A DNA stretch of 64,000 nucleotides, from assembly GCF_050271975.1 (NCBI RefSeq), contig NZ_CP189850.1:1364001-1428000 (forward strand). The letters are read 5' to 3'. Source of the DNA: Litorimonas sp947503715 (GTDB lineage: Bacteria > Pseudomonadota > Alphaproteobacteria > Caulobacterales > Maricaulaceae). The position numbers and the translations under genes were made by a program. The notes under the pieces were generated by a model. It did not search any database, was not told the origin of the DNA, and saw nothing but the letters and a program-made list of their open reading frames with translations. Each line of letters starts with the position of its first letter. Position 1 is the first letter of the stretch. Of the stretch, positions 44,173 through 52,389 are shown in pieces.

Positions 44173-44654
44173 CACGTCTTTCTGAACTCCTATCACGATT
44201 TTCTCTCCTCTTTTCCGCCATAGGCTTAATCGGTATGACAGCAATCATTACGTGGCAGGTCTTCGCCCGTTATGTCCTGTCAGCCTCGCCGGCTTGGGCG
44301 GAGCAGGCGTCGCTCTTGCTGATGTTGTGGTTTATTCTGTTTGCCGCAGCTGCCGGTGTGAGAGAGGGCTTCCATATTCAGCTCACCATGCTGCAGGACC
44401 GTGCTAAGCCTGCGACGCGCAAACGTATTCGCATTTTCTGTCATCTCGTCGTCGCGGTTTTTGGTGTCTTTATGGCAATATATGGTGTGCAACTCACCGT
44501 AGCGGTTTGGACCCATTCAATACCGACGCTCGGTTTGTCCCGGGGGTGGGCTTATGTGCCGATTGCGCTCTCTGGAGCTCTGACGGCGTTTTTTGCGGTG
44601 GAGCAAGCTCTGGCCGAAGCTAAAGGTGAGGTGGTGAAACCGCTATGGAACTGA
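44169..44654 (+). CDS. dctQ: TRAP transporter small membrane subunit (DctQ type)
   Basis: This 161-aa protein with four helices has the DctQ motif WQVFARYVLSASPAWAEQASLLLMLWFIL and the later AAAAGVREGFHIQLTML. It pairs with the large subunit to form the membrane part of a sodium-driven uptake system. The start overlaps the dctP stop by four bases and its end overlaps the dctM start by ten, so the three subunits are coupled in translation. Confidence 0.92.
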   Translation: MTRLSELLSRFSLLFSAIGLIGMTAIITWQVFARYVLSASPAWAEQASLLLMLWFILFAAAAGVREGFHIQLTMLQDRAKPATRKRIRIFCHLVVAVFGVFMAIYGVQLTVAVWTHSIPTLGLSRGWAYVPIALSGALTAFFAVEQALAEAKGEVVKPLWN

Positions 44655-45925
44655 TCTTTCTTCTCGTCACATTATTCGGCCTTTTATTGGCGGGTGTCCC
44701 CATTGCCTATTCATTGGGTGCGGCCTCGCTCGCAACCTTCTTATTGCTGGGTTTGCCGCCCGTCGTCCCGTTTCAGCGTATGGCAGCGGGTATGAATGTC
44801 TTTACCCTCATGGCGATTCCATTTTTCGTGTTCGCGGGTGACTTGATGGCTCGCACAGGAATCGCTGAACGATTGGTTAGGGTGGCTGAGGCTGCCTTTG
44901 GCCGAACACGCGGCGGCCTCGGACAGGTCGATGTCGGCGCTTCGATGATGTTTGGCGCTGTATCCGGATCTGCAGTTGCCTCTGTTTCGGCCATGGGGTC
45001 CACTCTCATGCCAATGATGAAGGAAAAGGGCTATGATGCGGATTACGCCGTGAATGTGACGATCACGGCCGCTATTCTAGGAATCCTGATCCCTCCCTCC
45101 CATAATATGATTATTTATGCGGCCGCTTCGCCCGTCAGTATTTCTGTTGCGGATCTTTTCCTAGCAGGCGTTATTCCCGGTATTTTGGCCGGTCTTGCGC
45201 TCATGTTTGTGGCGTGGCGCGTGGCGATAAAACGCGACTATCCGCGGGGTGAATTTCCAGGTTGGTCTGCGTTCGGTAAATCAATTATTGGCGCGATTCC
45301 GGGCTTAATGACGGCTTTTATTATTGTCTTTGGTATCCTGCTCGGGGTTTTTACGCCAACGGAGAGTTCTGCTGTGGCCGTAGTCTACACGATTTTAATC
45401 GGCGCTTTTGCCTATCGAACACTAGGTCTTAAACGATTCTTGGAAGCTGCCAGCAGTGCGGTGAAGACAACTGCGATGGTTATGTTGATTATCGGGACTG
45501 CCTCTATGTTTGGCTGGCTTTTTGCGCTTCTTGGTGGGCCTTCTGCGCTATCCGCTGGACTGACGACATTTTCAGATAGTCCGGTCATCGTAATGCTGTT
45601 GATACTCGTCATCTTACTGATTTTGGGCGCATTTATGGATATGGCCCCGCTGATTATCATCACAACACCGATCTTTCTTCCGGTTGCGATGGACGCGGGT
45701 GTGGACCCTGTTCACTTCGGGATTATCATGTTGCTGAATCTTGGCATCGGACTTGTCACACCGCCGGTCGGATCCGTTCTATTTGTCGGATGCGCCGTGG
45801 GTGGGGCGAAGCCAGAGACCGTCGTTAAAACGATCTGGCCCTTCTACCTCGCGCTGATAGCGATTCTTTTATTGGTCACCTTCGTTCCAGCACTTTCGCT
45901 ATGGTTGCCTGCTGCGATGGCATAA
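44645..45925 (+). CDS. dctM: TRAP transporter large membrane subunit (DctM type)
   Basis: This 426-aa transport channel subunit has about twelve helices. Characteristic blocks: GVPIAYSLGAASLATFLLLG, MNVFTLMAIPFFVFAGDLMARTGIAERLV, GASMMFGAVSGSAVASVSAMG, ILIPPSHNMIIYA, and FTPTESSAVAVVYT. It completes the dctPQM set, which lies under the same operator as dctP. It converges with the kduD-like gene; no terminator is evident in the 33 bp between them. Confidence 0.94.
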   Translation: MELIFLLVTLFGLLLAGVPIAYSLGAASLATFLLLGLPPVVPFQRMAAGMNVFTLMAIPFFVFAGDLMARTGIAERLVRVAEAAFGRTRGGLGQVDVGASMMFGAVSGSAVASVSAMGSTLMPMMKEKGYDADYAVNVTITAAILGILIPPSHNMIIYAAASPVSISVADLFLAGVIPGILAGLALMFVAWRVAIKRDYPRGEFPGWSAFGKSIIGAIPGLMTAFIIVFGILLGVFTPTESSAVAVVYTILIGAFAYRTLGLKRFLEAASSAVKTTAMVMLIIGTASMFGWLFALLGGPSALSAGLTTFSDSPVIVMLLILVILLILGAFMDMAPLIIITTPIFLPVAMDAGVDPVHFGIIMLLNLGIGLVTPPVGSVLFVGCAVGGAKPETVVKTIWPFYLALIAILLLVTFVPALSLWLPAAMA

Positions 45926-45958
45926 GCCGAGACCGCCAGTTCGACAGCCCTTATGCTT

Positions 45959-46717
45959 CTATCGTGCGAGCCAGCCACCATCTACGGGTAATGTGATACC
46001 GTGCACATAATTGGACGCCGCCGAGGCGAGAAAAACAACTGCACCGCCTAGTTCTTCCGGTTTGCCCCAATGACCCGCTGGTATTCGGCCGAGAATGGCC
46101 GCATTCCGATCCTCATCCGCTTGTAGGGCTGCCGTATTATTCGTCGCAAAATAGCCCGGTGCGATGGCATTGGCATTGATCCCGTGATGTGCCCACTCAT
46201 TCGCCATCAAGCGTGTGAGGCCCATCACACCGGATTTTGACGCCGTATATGAGGCCACGCGAATGCCGCCTTGAAATGACAGCATGGAAGCGATGTTAAC
46301 AATCTTGCCGGGCGCTTTGCGGCCAATACAATGATTGGCAAAAGCCTGCGAGAGGAAGAAGAGGTTTTTCAAATTCACATCCATAACGGCGTCCCAATCG
46401 TCTTCACTGAAGTCAACAGCATCATTCCGCCGAATGATGCCGGCATTATTGACGAGAACATCAACTTGTCCTGCGATTTCGACGGCCTCGGCCAGCGCAG
46501 TTTTAGCAGCGGCCGTCTCTATGAGGTCGGCCCGGATATCATAAGCCTTCTGGCCTGCAGCCTTGATTGCGGCCAGTGTCTCCGTCGGAGCGGACCGTCC
46601 AACAAGGACAATATCTGCACCCGCTTTTGCGAGGGCGACGGCCATGCCTTGGCCAAGGCCGGTATTCGCACCGGTAACAAGGGCTGTCTTACCAGAAAGG
46701 TCAAATGGATGTTTCAT
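45959..46717 (-). CDS. kduD: 2-dehydro-3-deoxy-D-gluconate 5-dehydrogenase (KduD/DhuD)
   Basis: This 252-aa short-chain dehydrogenase interconverts 2,5-diketo-3-deoxygluconate and 2-keto-3-deoxygluconate, the step after isomerisation of unsaturated uronate. The SDR markers are TGANTGLGQGMA (cofactor), NNAGIIRR, a catalytic Ser in IASMLSFQGG, and YTASK (Tyr and Lys). The C-terminal part (FATNNTAALQADEDRNAAILGRIPAGHWG, ending VDGGWLAR) is characteristic of KduD and not of other SDRs. It is divergent from the RpiB-fold isomerase gene, with a LacI-type operator between them. KduD and the DhuD of RpiB-fold pathways do the same reaction. Confidence 0.88.
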   Translation of the reverse strand: MKHPFDLSGKTALVTGANTGLGQGMAVALAKAGADIVLVGRSAPTETLAAIKAAGQKAYDIRADLIETAAAKTALAEAVEIAGQVDVLVNNAGIIRRNDAVDFSEDDWDAVMDVNLKNLFFLSQAFANHCIGRKAPGKIVNIASMLSFQGGIRVASYTASKSGVMGLTRLMANEWAHHGINANAIAPGYFATNNTAALQADEDRNAAILGRIPAGHWGKPEELGGAVVFLASAASNYVHGITLPVDGGWLAR

Positions 46718-46805
46718 GCGAAGTGTCTCCTATGGATTCGTCAGACATTGAAGTGCCATAAGATACATCTGCATTCCGAAATGAGATATGTCTTGCGACA
46801 GTGAA

Positions 46806-46819
46806 TGACACCGGTTACC
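46806..46819. promoter_or_regulatory. LacI-type operator between kduD and the RpiB-fold isomerase
   Basis: TGACACCGGTTACC is identical to the site before dctP. It is placed in the 197-bp divergent region, where one repressor could control both genes. Confidence 0.7.
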
Positions 46820-46914
46820 TTTATATCAAATCAGAGCTCAAGCAAATCTTTGTAATTTACGAGGATCAATGACCTTCCTGAATTATTTTGCCATTATAAA
46901 GGACACGTACCGCC

Positions 46915-47550
46915 ATGAAAATTGCCCTTATTGTTGAAAACAGCCAAGCCTCGAAAAGTTCTATTGTGCACAAGGCGCTGACAAGTGTCGCTGAACCTCT
47001 GGGGGACGAAGTTCATCATTATGGTATGTATGGCGCTGATGATGATGCGCAGCTGACTTATGTAATGAACGGGATTTTGGCGGGTATTCTTCTGAATTCA
47101 AAAGCGGCGGATTTTGTTGTCACGGGTTGCGGGACCGGTATGGGTTCCATGTTGGCCTGTAATGCAGTGCCGGGCGTCTTCTGTGGATTGGTTATCGACC
47201 CAACAGATGCTTTCCTTTTTGGTCAAATCAATGACGGGAATGCGATCTCCATGCCTTATGCTAAAGGCTTTGGTTGGGCGGCAGAGCTGAACCTTCAAGA
47301 TTGTTACCGGAAACTCTTTGAGGTCAAACGCGGCGTTGGATATCCCAAGGAACGTGCGGAAATTATGGCTAAGAACCGGAATATCCTGAAAGATATGAAG
47401 GCGGCCTGTACACATGATATGATGACTGTCTTGAAAAATGTGGATCAGGATCTCCTCAAAACGACAATCGCAGGCGAGAAGTTCTCCGAGCTCTTCTTCC
47501 CCAACTGCCAAGATGACGAAATGGCCGAATACCTGCGTGGCTTACTGTAA
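46915..47550 (+). CDS. dhuI: RpiB/LacA/LacB-fold isomerase, probable DhuI
   Basis: This 211-aa protein has the RpiB/LacAB fold signature: VVTGCGTGMGSMLACNAVPGVFCGLVIDP, followed by INDGNAISMPYAKGFGWAAELN. It is longer than ribose-5-phosphate isomerase B (about 150 aa) because of a C-terminal helical extension. Proteins of this length and fold in glycosaminoglycan-degrading streptococci (DhuI) isomerise 4-deoxy-L-threo-5-hexosulose-uronate, the step normally done by KduI. The pairing with a KduD-type dehydrogenase across a shared operator makes the same role likely here. The alternative is another sugar-phosphate isomerase. No kduI is visible. Confidence 0.7.
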   Translation: MKIALIVENSQASKSSIVHKALTSVAEPLGDEVHHYGMYGADDDAQLTYVMNGILAGILLNSKAADFVVTGCGTGMGSMLACNAVPGVFCGLVIDPTDAFLFGQINDGNAISMPYAKGFGWAAELNLQDCYRKLFEVKRGVGYPKERAEIMAKNRNILKDMKAACTHDMMTVLKNVDQDLLKTTIAGEKFSELFFPNCQDDEMAEYLRGLL

Positions 47551-47597
47551 TTATTTGTAAAGTAATGCGGCTCTGAATTATGTCAGGGCTGCCATAC

Positions 47598-48701
47598 TTA
47601 TATTCGTGGTGCTCCCGTCGAATCTCTGACGACTAACCAAGGGGCTTTATAGTCCTGCAAATTCTCCGGTATTGGCTTTTCCAAGAGGCGGTAGGCGGCA
47701 ATTCTCGCAAATTCTAGTGTTGGCGTATGGATGGTCGTTAACCGCGGCCAAACATTTTGGGCAACGCGAAAATCATCATATCCCACAACAGATATGTCAT
47801 CTGGCGCCCGGCGTCCGGAAAGTCTTAAGCCTTGTAAAAACCCCGCCGCCATTTGGTCATTGGCGCAGAAAACAGCCGTTGGCGGCACGGGTAAGTCGAA
47901 AAATTTTTCAACGGCAGAGAGGCCGCTCTCGAACTTGTAATCACCTTCGACGATATAATGAGGGTCGAGCGATAAATTAACCGCTGCCAGTCCGGCTTCC
48001 AAACCCCTCTGACGTTCTTGACTAGATCTAAAACTTGGACGACCGCTCAGATATCCGATTGTCTTGTGGCCTAATTCAATAAGGTGCCGGGCCGCCTGTT
48101 GCGCGCCCACCGCGTCATGGGTGACGAGCATATGTTCAGGTTTTCCAAGCTCCACTGAGGCAATTCGAATGTGGCGACACTCTATGTCTTGGAGCATTGC
48201 AGCTAGCGCCTCGTCCTCGGAGACAGACGGTGTCAGGACGACTCCGTAAAGTCTTTGACGTTGAATAAAATCCCTTATCTTTTCAATAAAATCCGGCGCA
48301 GCCCTGTCGCAAGGATGAACGAGGAGTTCGTATTCTGTGGGCTTCAGAACATCCAGCATGCCTTCCTGCGATGTCACCACATATTGCGGGTTCGGATTGT
48401 CGTAGATCAGCCCGATCAGAAAGGCGTGACTGAAATTTAAACCGCGGGCCTGTGGATTTGGGATATATCCCAAGTCGTTCATGATCTCTTTGACAGCGGA
48501 CCGCGTTGTCTCACTCACCGAGGGGCTATCATTTATAATGCGAGATATCGTTTTTTTAGAAACACCAGCGATTTTAGCGATATCATTGATTGTCGCTTTG
48601 CGGCCCTTGGATTGCTCTTTCCATAGCTTTGCAAGACGCACGGCCTCACTCAGGCGATTGTTTTTATCGCCTAAGCGTTTGTCTATGTTCCCTTCAGTCA
48701 T
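47598..48701 (-). CDS. LacI-family transcriptional regulator
   Basis: This 367-aa repressor has an N-terminal helix-turn-helix near residues 37-60 (TINDIAKIAGVSKKTISRIINDS), a hinge helix, and a periplasmic-binding-protein-like ligand domain (GYLSGRPSFRSSQERQRGLEAGL, VFCANDQMAAGFLQGL, ISVVGYDDF). An extra N-terminal tail of about 35 residues before the HTH is unusual for the family. It lies inside the uronate locus and is the obvious candidate to bind the three TGACACCGGT sites at 43103, 46806 and 49719. No such site precedes its own gene. The inducer is probably 2-keto-3-deoxygluconate or a precursor, by analogy only. Confidence 0.92.
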   Translation of the reverse strand: MTEGNIDKRLGDKNNRLSEAVRLAKLWKEQSKGRKATINDIAKIAGVSKKTISRIINDSPSVSETTRSAVKEIMNDLGYIPNPQARGLNFSHAFLIGLIYDNPNPQYVVTSQEGMLDVLKPTEYELLVHPCDRAAPDFIEKIRDFIQRQRLYGVVLTPSVSEDEALAAMLQDIECRHIRIASVELGKPEHMLVTHDAVGAQQAARHLIELGHKTIGYLSGRPSFRSSQERQRGLEAGLAAVNLSLDPHYIVEGDYKFESGLSAVEKFFDLPVPPTAVFCANDQMAAGFLQGLRLSGRRAPDDISVVGYDDFRVAQNVWPRLTTIHTPTLEFARIAAYRLLEKPIPENLQDYKAPWLVVRDSTGAPRI

Positions 48702-48774
48702 GCTATCAGTATGCCTCTAAAAACAGGTTCGAGGCAATGTCAGAGAGGGTTTGAGCGATCCGCATTGATGCAGA

Positions 48775-49617
48775 TCAAACCACCGATGGTTCAGCTTTTT
48801 TGGGTATCATGTTTAGGCCAAAGCGTCCCAATCCCTCGAATGTCATCAGGCCCGTGCTGCCAATCGCGGCGGAATGCACTCCTGTGACGGCACCGGAAGA
48901 CACGAGAATTTTTTCAGGTAATTCGATTTGATCCTGCCGCGTTTGCAAATGATTTAACAGGAACCGGACTGCACCTAATGGCCCGTTTTCGCCCGGGTTG
49001 GTCGTCGCGGTCCCGATTCTCTGTCCATCAATATCAACTGAAACGGTGGCTTCATCCAGTCTATCTAGGACTGATAGGTCAGCTGCCGGGCCAATCCAAA
49101 CGGAACTGTTATTGCCAAAGTCACTAATGATTGAGCCCGGGCCCAAATCATTGACCATTGGCATCGGGCTACTCGCGATTTCCGTGCCGATATTCACACT
49201 GGAGATCGCAGCTTTTGCATCCTCTAACGAGAAGGGCTCTGTCCGCGACCAGTCAATATTGGCCAGTGTGAAGACCCATTCCGCTTCATAGGCCGCAAAC
49301 CCACCTGGGAAGACTTCGACATCGGCCGTTTCGCCATCGGTAATTGAATATACATTTCTAGAGAAAACGGGACCAGCCAACCAATTAGCGCCAAATTGGT
49401 CCCTAAAGTGAGGTGGAATTCCACCAACCTTAAAGCCGACAAGCGTATCCGGCCATTTATCTATGGATAGGTTTTGCACAGCATAAGCCTGCTCATGCGT
49501 CGTTGGAATGATACCTGGGAAATCTGCAAGGGCGGTTGCTGATAAGCGGGCAGACCGAAGACGCGCCGAGATATCGGCAATATCCGGGCTTTGAGATTGA
49601 GAAACTGGATGTGTCAT
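48775..49617 (-). CDS. 2-keto-4-pentenoate hydratase-like protein (FAH superfamily)
   Basis: This 280-aa protein resembles the hydratase/decarboxylase branch of the fumarylacetoacetate hydrolase superfamily (MhpD-like). Acidic metal-ligand stretches are visible in GFAAYEAEWVFTL and VNIGTEIASSP, with the end block ILVSSGAVTGVHSAAIGSTGLMTFEGLGRFGLNM. These enzymes hydrate or tautomerise 2-keto acids with a metal ion. Placement next to a TGACACCGGT operator and divergent from the secreted beta-helix gene ties it to sugar-acid catabolism, where no MhpD step is classically known. It might act on a 2-keto-3-deoxy acid derived from the polymer. The identity of the family is fairly sure, the reaction is not. 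Confidence 0.8.
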   Translation of the reverse strand: MTHPVSQSQSPDIADISARLRSARLSATALADFPGIIPTTHEQAYAVQNLSIDKWPDTLVGFKVGGIPPHFRDQFGANWLAGPVFSRNVYSITDGETADVEVFPGGFAAYEAEWVFTLANIDWSRTEPFSLEDAKAAISSVNIGTEIASSPMPMVNDLGPGSIISDFGNNSSVWIGPAADLSVLDRLDEATVSVDIDGQRIGTATTNPGENGPLGAVRFLLNHLQTRQDQIELPEKILVSSGAVTGVHSAAIGSTGLMTFEGLGRFGLNMIPKKAEPSVV

Positions 49618-49718
49618 GCTGTGTTCTACTTTCTGTCAGATTTTACGCGTACAGTCCTACGAGATGTAAGGATAGCAATATCAAAACAAAGGCTCTCTTG
49701 AACCCATCATGCTGAATT

Positions 49719-49732
49719 TGACACCGGTGGCA
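49719..49732. promoter_or_regulatory. LacI-type operator between the hydratase and beta-helix genes
   Basis: TGACACCGGTGGCA has its first ten bases identical to the other two sites. With its second half it is the closest of the three to a perfect palindrome, TGRCACCGGTGYCA. It lies 22 bp before the ATG at 49754, so a bound repressor would block that promoter. Confidence 0.72.
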
Positions 49733-49753
49733 ATATAGAATTAGGGTATAAGT

Positions 49754-51481
49754 ATGCGGTTAAAGACTATGAAAAATTGTTTGAAAAATATTGGGCTTTC
49801 TGCAGCTTGCTGTATTGGGGCACTAGGCGGATTTGAAAATTCTTTTGCTCAAATTTTAGAAGACGATCTCTCGGCAGGTCTACCGCCCACAGTCACGTTT
49901 GACGATGGAGATCAGGCTGTTTTTATGCCTGACTATTCTTATGCGGGATATGGTTATGGCGTGAAGGATATTCCCGATTTTTCTGACGCGACCCGACTGA
50001 AAGCGACAGAATTTGATATCATACCGAATGACGGTAAGGACGATTCAAAAGCATTCCTCGCCTTAATGGAGCAGGCCAATAAAATAGCCGGCCAAGTTTT
50101 GATTGAATTACCAGCGGGCCGGATTGAAATTTCTGAAATTATTCCAATTTCTCGCTCGAACATCGTTTTGCGCGGTATGGGCAGTGGCGCTGGCGGAACA
50201 GAAATTCACATTCCCCGACCGCTCTCGATGATCGATACAAAGGGTAAATTTGATGAAATCCACGACTATCTTATTCGCTTTAAAAAAGTGCAGCGTGAGC
50301 CTGATCGTAATATAGAACGCCAATTTTCTGATTATAGTTGGACGGGCGGGTTCTTCTGGATTGGCCCGAAAGATTACAGGGCCGCAGCCTATCTGGAAGA
50401 ATTAGATCGTCCGGATACGGTCTTGGCAGAGGCGATCTCCGGGAAAAGAGGGCAACTGAATTTAGACGTGGCGGACACATCGCGCCTGAGCATCGGTGAT
50501 GATGTCGAACTGGTTTGGTATTCTCGCGACGGTGAAGAGGGCGGTATTATTCAAACTCTTTATGGCGAGACGGATTTAAAGGTCGGCTCTCACCATTGGA
50601 GCTTCCCTGAACGCGGTCTCGTCCGACAGAAAACACTCATCGCAGATATTTCGGATAAAGTGGTAACTTTGGCTGACCCGCTCCTTCACCCGATTTCAAA
50701 AGACATTCCTGCTAGTCTCGTCGATTGGTCACCTCTGAAAAATGTTGGGATTGAAGATGTCGCCTTTACTTTCCCCGACGGGGTCAGTTTCGGTCATCAT
50801 CTGGAACAGGGATTTAATGCCATTTATTTCGCGGGTGCGATGCATAGCTGGGCGCGAGACATCACGATTCACAATGCCGATAGCGGTATCCTGTCCTATG
50901 GGAGTGCGAATTTGACGATCGATAATATTACGACAACAGGGCAGCGCGAGGCGCATTACTCGGTCCACGCTGGTAATGTTCATAATGTTCTCATTTCTGA
51001 TCTAACTGTCCGTAATCGTGTGCGACATGCGCTGACTGTCAATACGCAATCCACAAAAACAGTCTTTCTGCGGAGTGAGGTTCTCCAGCAGCCTACATTG
51101 GACCAGCATGCCGGCTCCAATCATCAAAATCTGTTTGACCAAACTGTCTTTCACTTAGACATTGATTCGAAGAGCGAGACAGCGACTTATCCGGTTTGGG
51201 ACGGCAGCGGGGCGGGCTATTGGCAGCCGGGTCATGGACGCTTTAATACGACTTATAATCTGGAACTTAGAGTGAAGTCCGGCATGAGCCGAGATGAAAT
51301 TCTAACCGCAGAAGGATTGGCCGAAGGACCCGATGCAAGGTTGATTGGGATATGGGGCAATCGTGATGTGATTGTCGATTACCGCCCCCGACCGAGCATC
51401 GCCTTACTGGGAGAGGAGCCTCAAACGAGGTCACTCTATGAATGGCAGCTGGAGCAGCGGAAAAATCAAAATTCACGATAG
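49754..51481 (+). CDS. Secreted right-handed beta-helix protein, putative polysaccharide lyase
   Basis: This 575-aa protein has a signal peptide (AACCIGALGGFENSFAQ; the second ATG at 49769 is an equally good start) and a pectate-lyase-3-type opening ATEFDIIPNDGKDDSKAF. Repetitive short beta strands typical of a parallel beta-helix follow (NIVLRGMGSGAGGTEI, VGIEDVAFTFPDG, ANLTIDNITTTGQ, VHNVLISDLTVRNRVRHALTVN). It sits in a uronate-catabolism locus under the same operator, so it probably cleaves an extracellular polyuronate by beta-elimination, giving unsaturated oligomers for the TRAP system. No known lyase family or catalytic residue was assigned with confidence. Secretion to periplasm or outside is inferred from the signal. 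Confidence 0.7.
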   Translation: MRLKTMKNCLKNIGLSAACCIGALGGFENSFAQILEDDLSAGLPPTVTFDDGDQAVFMPDYSYAGYGYGVKDIPDFSDATRLKATEFDIIPNDGKDDSKAFLALMEQANKIAGQVLIELPAGRIEISEIIPISRSNIVLRGMGSGAGGTEIHIPRPLSMIDTKGKFDEIHDYLIRFKKVQREPDRNIERQFSDYSWTGGFFWIGPKDYRAAAYLEELDRPDTVLAEAISGKRGQLNLDVADTSRLSIGDDVELVWYSRDGEEGGIIQTLYGETDLKVGSHHWSFPERGLVRQKTLIADISDKVVTLADPLLHPISKDIPASLVDWSPLKNVGIEDVAFTFPDGVSFGHHLEQGFNAIYFAGAMHSWARDITIHNADSGILSYGSANLTIDNITTTGQREAHYSVHAGNVHNVLISDLTVRNRVRHALTVNTQSTKTVFLRSEVLQQPTLDQHAGSNHQNLFDQTVFHLDIDSKSETATYPVWDGSGAGYWQPGHGRFNTTYNLELRVKSGMSRDEILTAEGLAEGPDARLIGIWGNRDVIVDYRPRPSIALLGEEPQTRSLYEWQLEQRKNQNSR

Positions 51482-51663
51482 GCGGCACCTATTTATCAAA
51501 GTGATAAGGCCCTATTCATTATTCAAAGCTCTGATAATTCCAATTGATTGAAAGATGAGAGTGGTGCTACCCGCACACAAAATCGTAGTGAGGCTGAAGT
51601 TTAATTGTAAACTTAGCTTCTACGCCTTTCCGTCTTGCGTATGTATGTAAAATACAGCGCATC

Positions 51664-52314
51664 GTGCAAAAGCCAAAATCGCAAATATTTTCACTGAATG
51701 GAAAAATAGTGTCTGAAACTGCCAAAGCAAAGCAATGTACAGTAAAGACAGCGGTAAAAGTTCCTATGCCCGAAGGTGTTGTGGGAACAGTCGTTAGTTT
51801 TGATGGTCTAGTAGATGGTAAAGAGCATTTTGCCATTTATTTCGGAGATATAAATTCGATAGAGAGGCCTCTCGTCAGAGTGCATTCAGAGTGCTTAACG
51901 GGCGATGTCTTCGGCTCTTTGAGGTGCGATTGTGGCCCGCAACTCAATGAGGCGATACATATTTTGAGTGAGCAAGGAGGCGTCTTAGTCTACATGAGGC
52001 AGGAAGGTCGCGGAATTGGACTTTACAACAAGCTTGAGGCCTACGCCTTGCAAGATCAGGGTATGGATACGTTTGAAGCCAACAATTCTCTTGGTTTCGA
52101 AAATGACCTGCGGGATTATACGGCGGCAGGGCAAATGCTTACGTGTTTAGGCGTAGATAAAGTTCGTCTCATGACGAATAATCCTGAAAAAACGACACAA
52201 ATCGGTGAGTGGGTGGATGTCGTTCAAACGCCCACATCGGCATATCTGAACCCTCACAATAAAAAATACTTAAGTGCAAAAGTTCAGGTTTCGAACCATA
52301 CCATATCCATATAA
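51664..52314 (+). CDS. ribA: GTP cyclohydrolase II
   Basis: This enzyme opens the imidazole ring of GTP in the first step of riboflavin synthesis. The zinc-binding cysteines are in VHSECLTGDVFGSLRCDCGPQL and the catalytic region is YMRQEGRGIGLYNKLEAYALQDQG. The guanine-binding end is RLMTNNPEKTTQIGEW. It is a stand-alone RibA (216 aa from the GTG at 51664; 201 aa from GTG at 51709), whereas many Alphaproteobacteria use a RibBA fusion. Neither start has a clear ribosome-binding site; E. coli RibA is 196 aa, which slightly favours the later one. Upstream, 51482-51663 shows no gene. Confidence 0.93.
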   Translation: MQKPKSQIFSLNGKIVSETAKAKQCTVKTAVKVPMPEGVVGTVVSFDGLVDGKEHFAIYFGDINSIERPLVRVHSECLTGDVFGSLRCDCGPQLNEAIHILSEQGGVLVYMRQEGRGIGLYNKLEAYALQDQGMDTFEANNSLGFENDLRDYTAAGQMLTCLGVDKVRLMTNNPEKTTQIGEWVDVVQTPTSAYLNPHNKKYLSAKVQVSNHTISI

Positions 52315-52389
52315 GCTTAAACCCATTCTGTTAGAATTTTAGCAGGCTAAGGCCTTGCCTTTCGTGAGCACCCCCTTAGGGGAGCGCGC

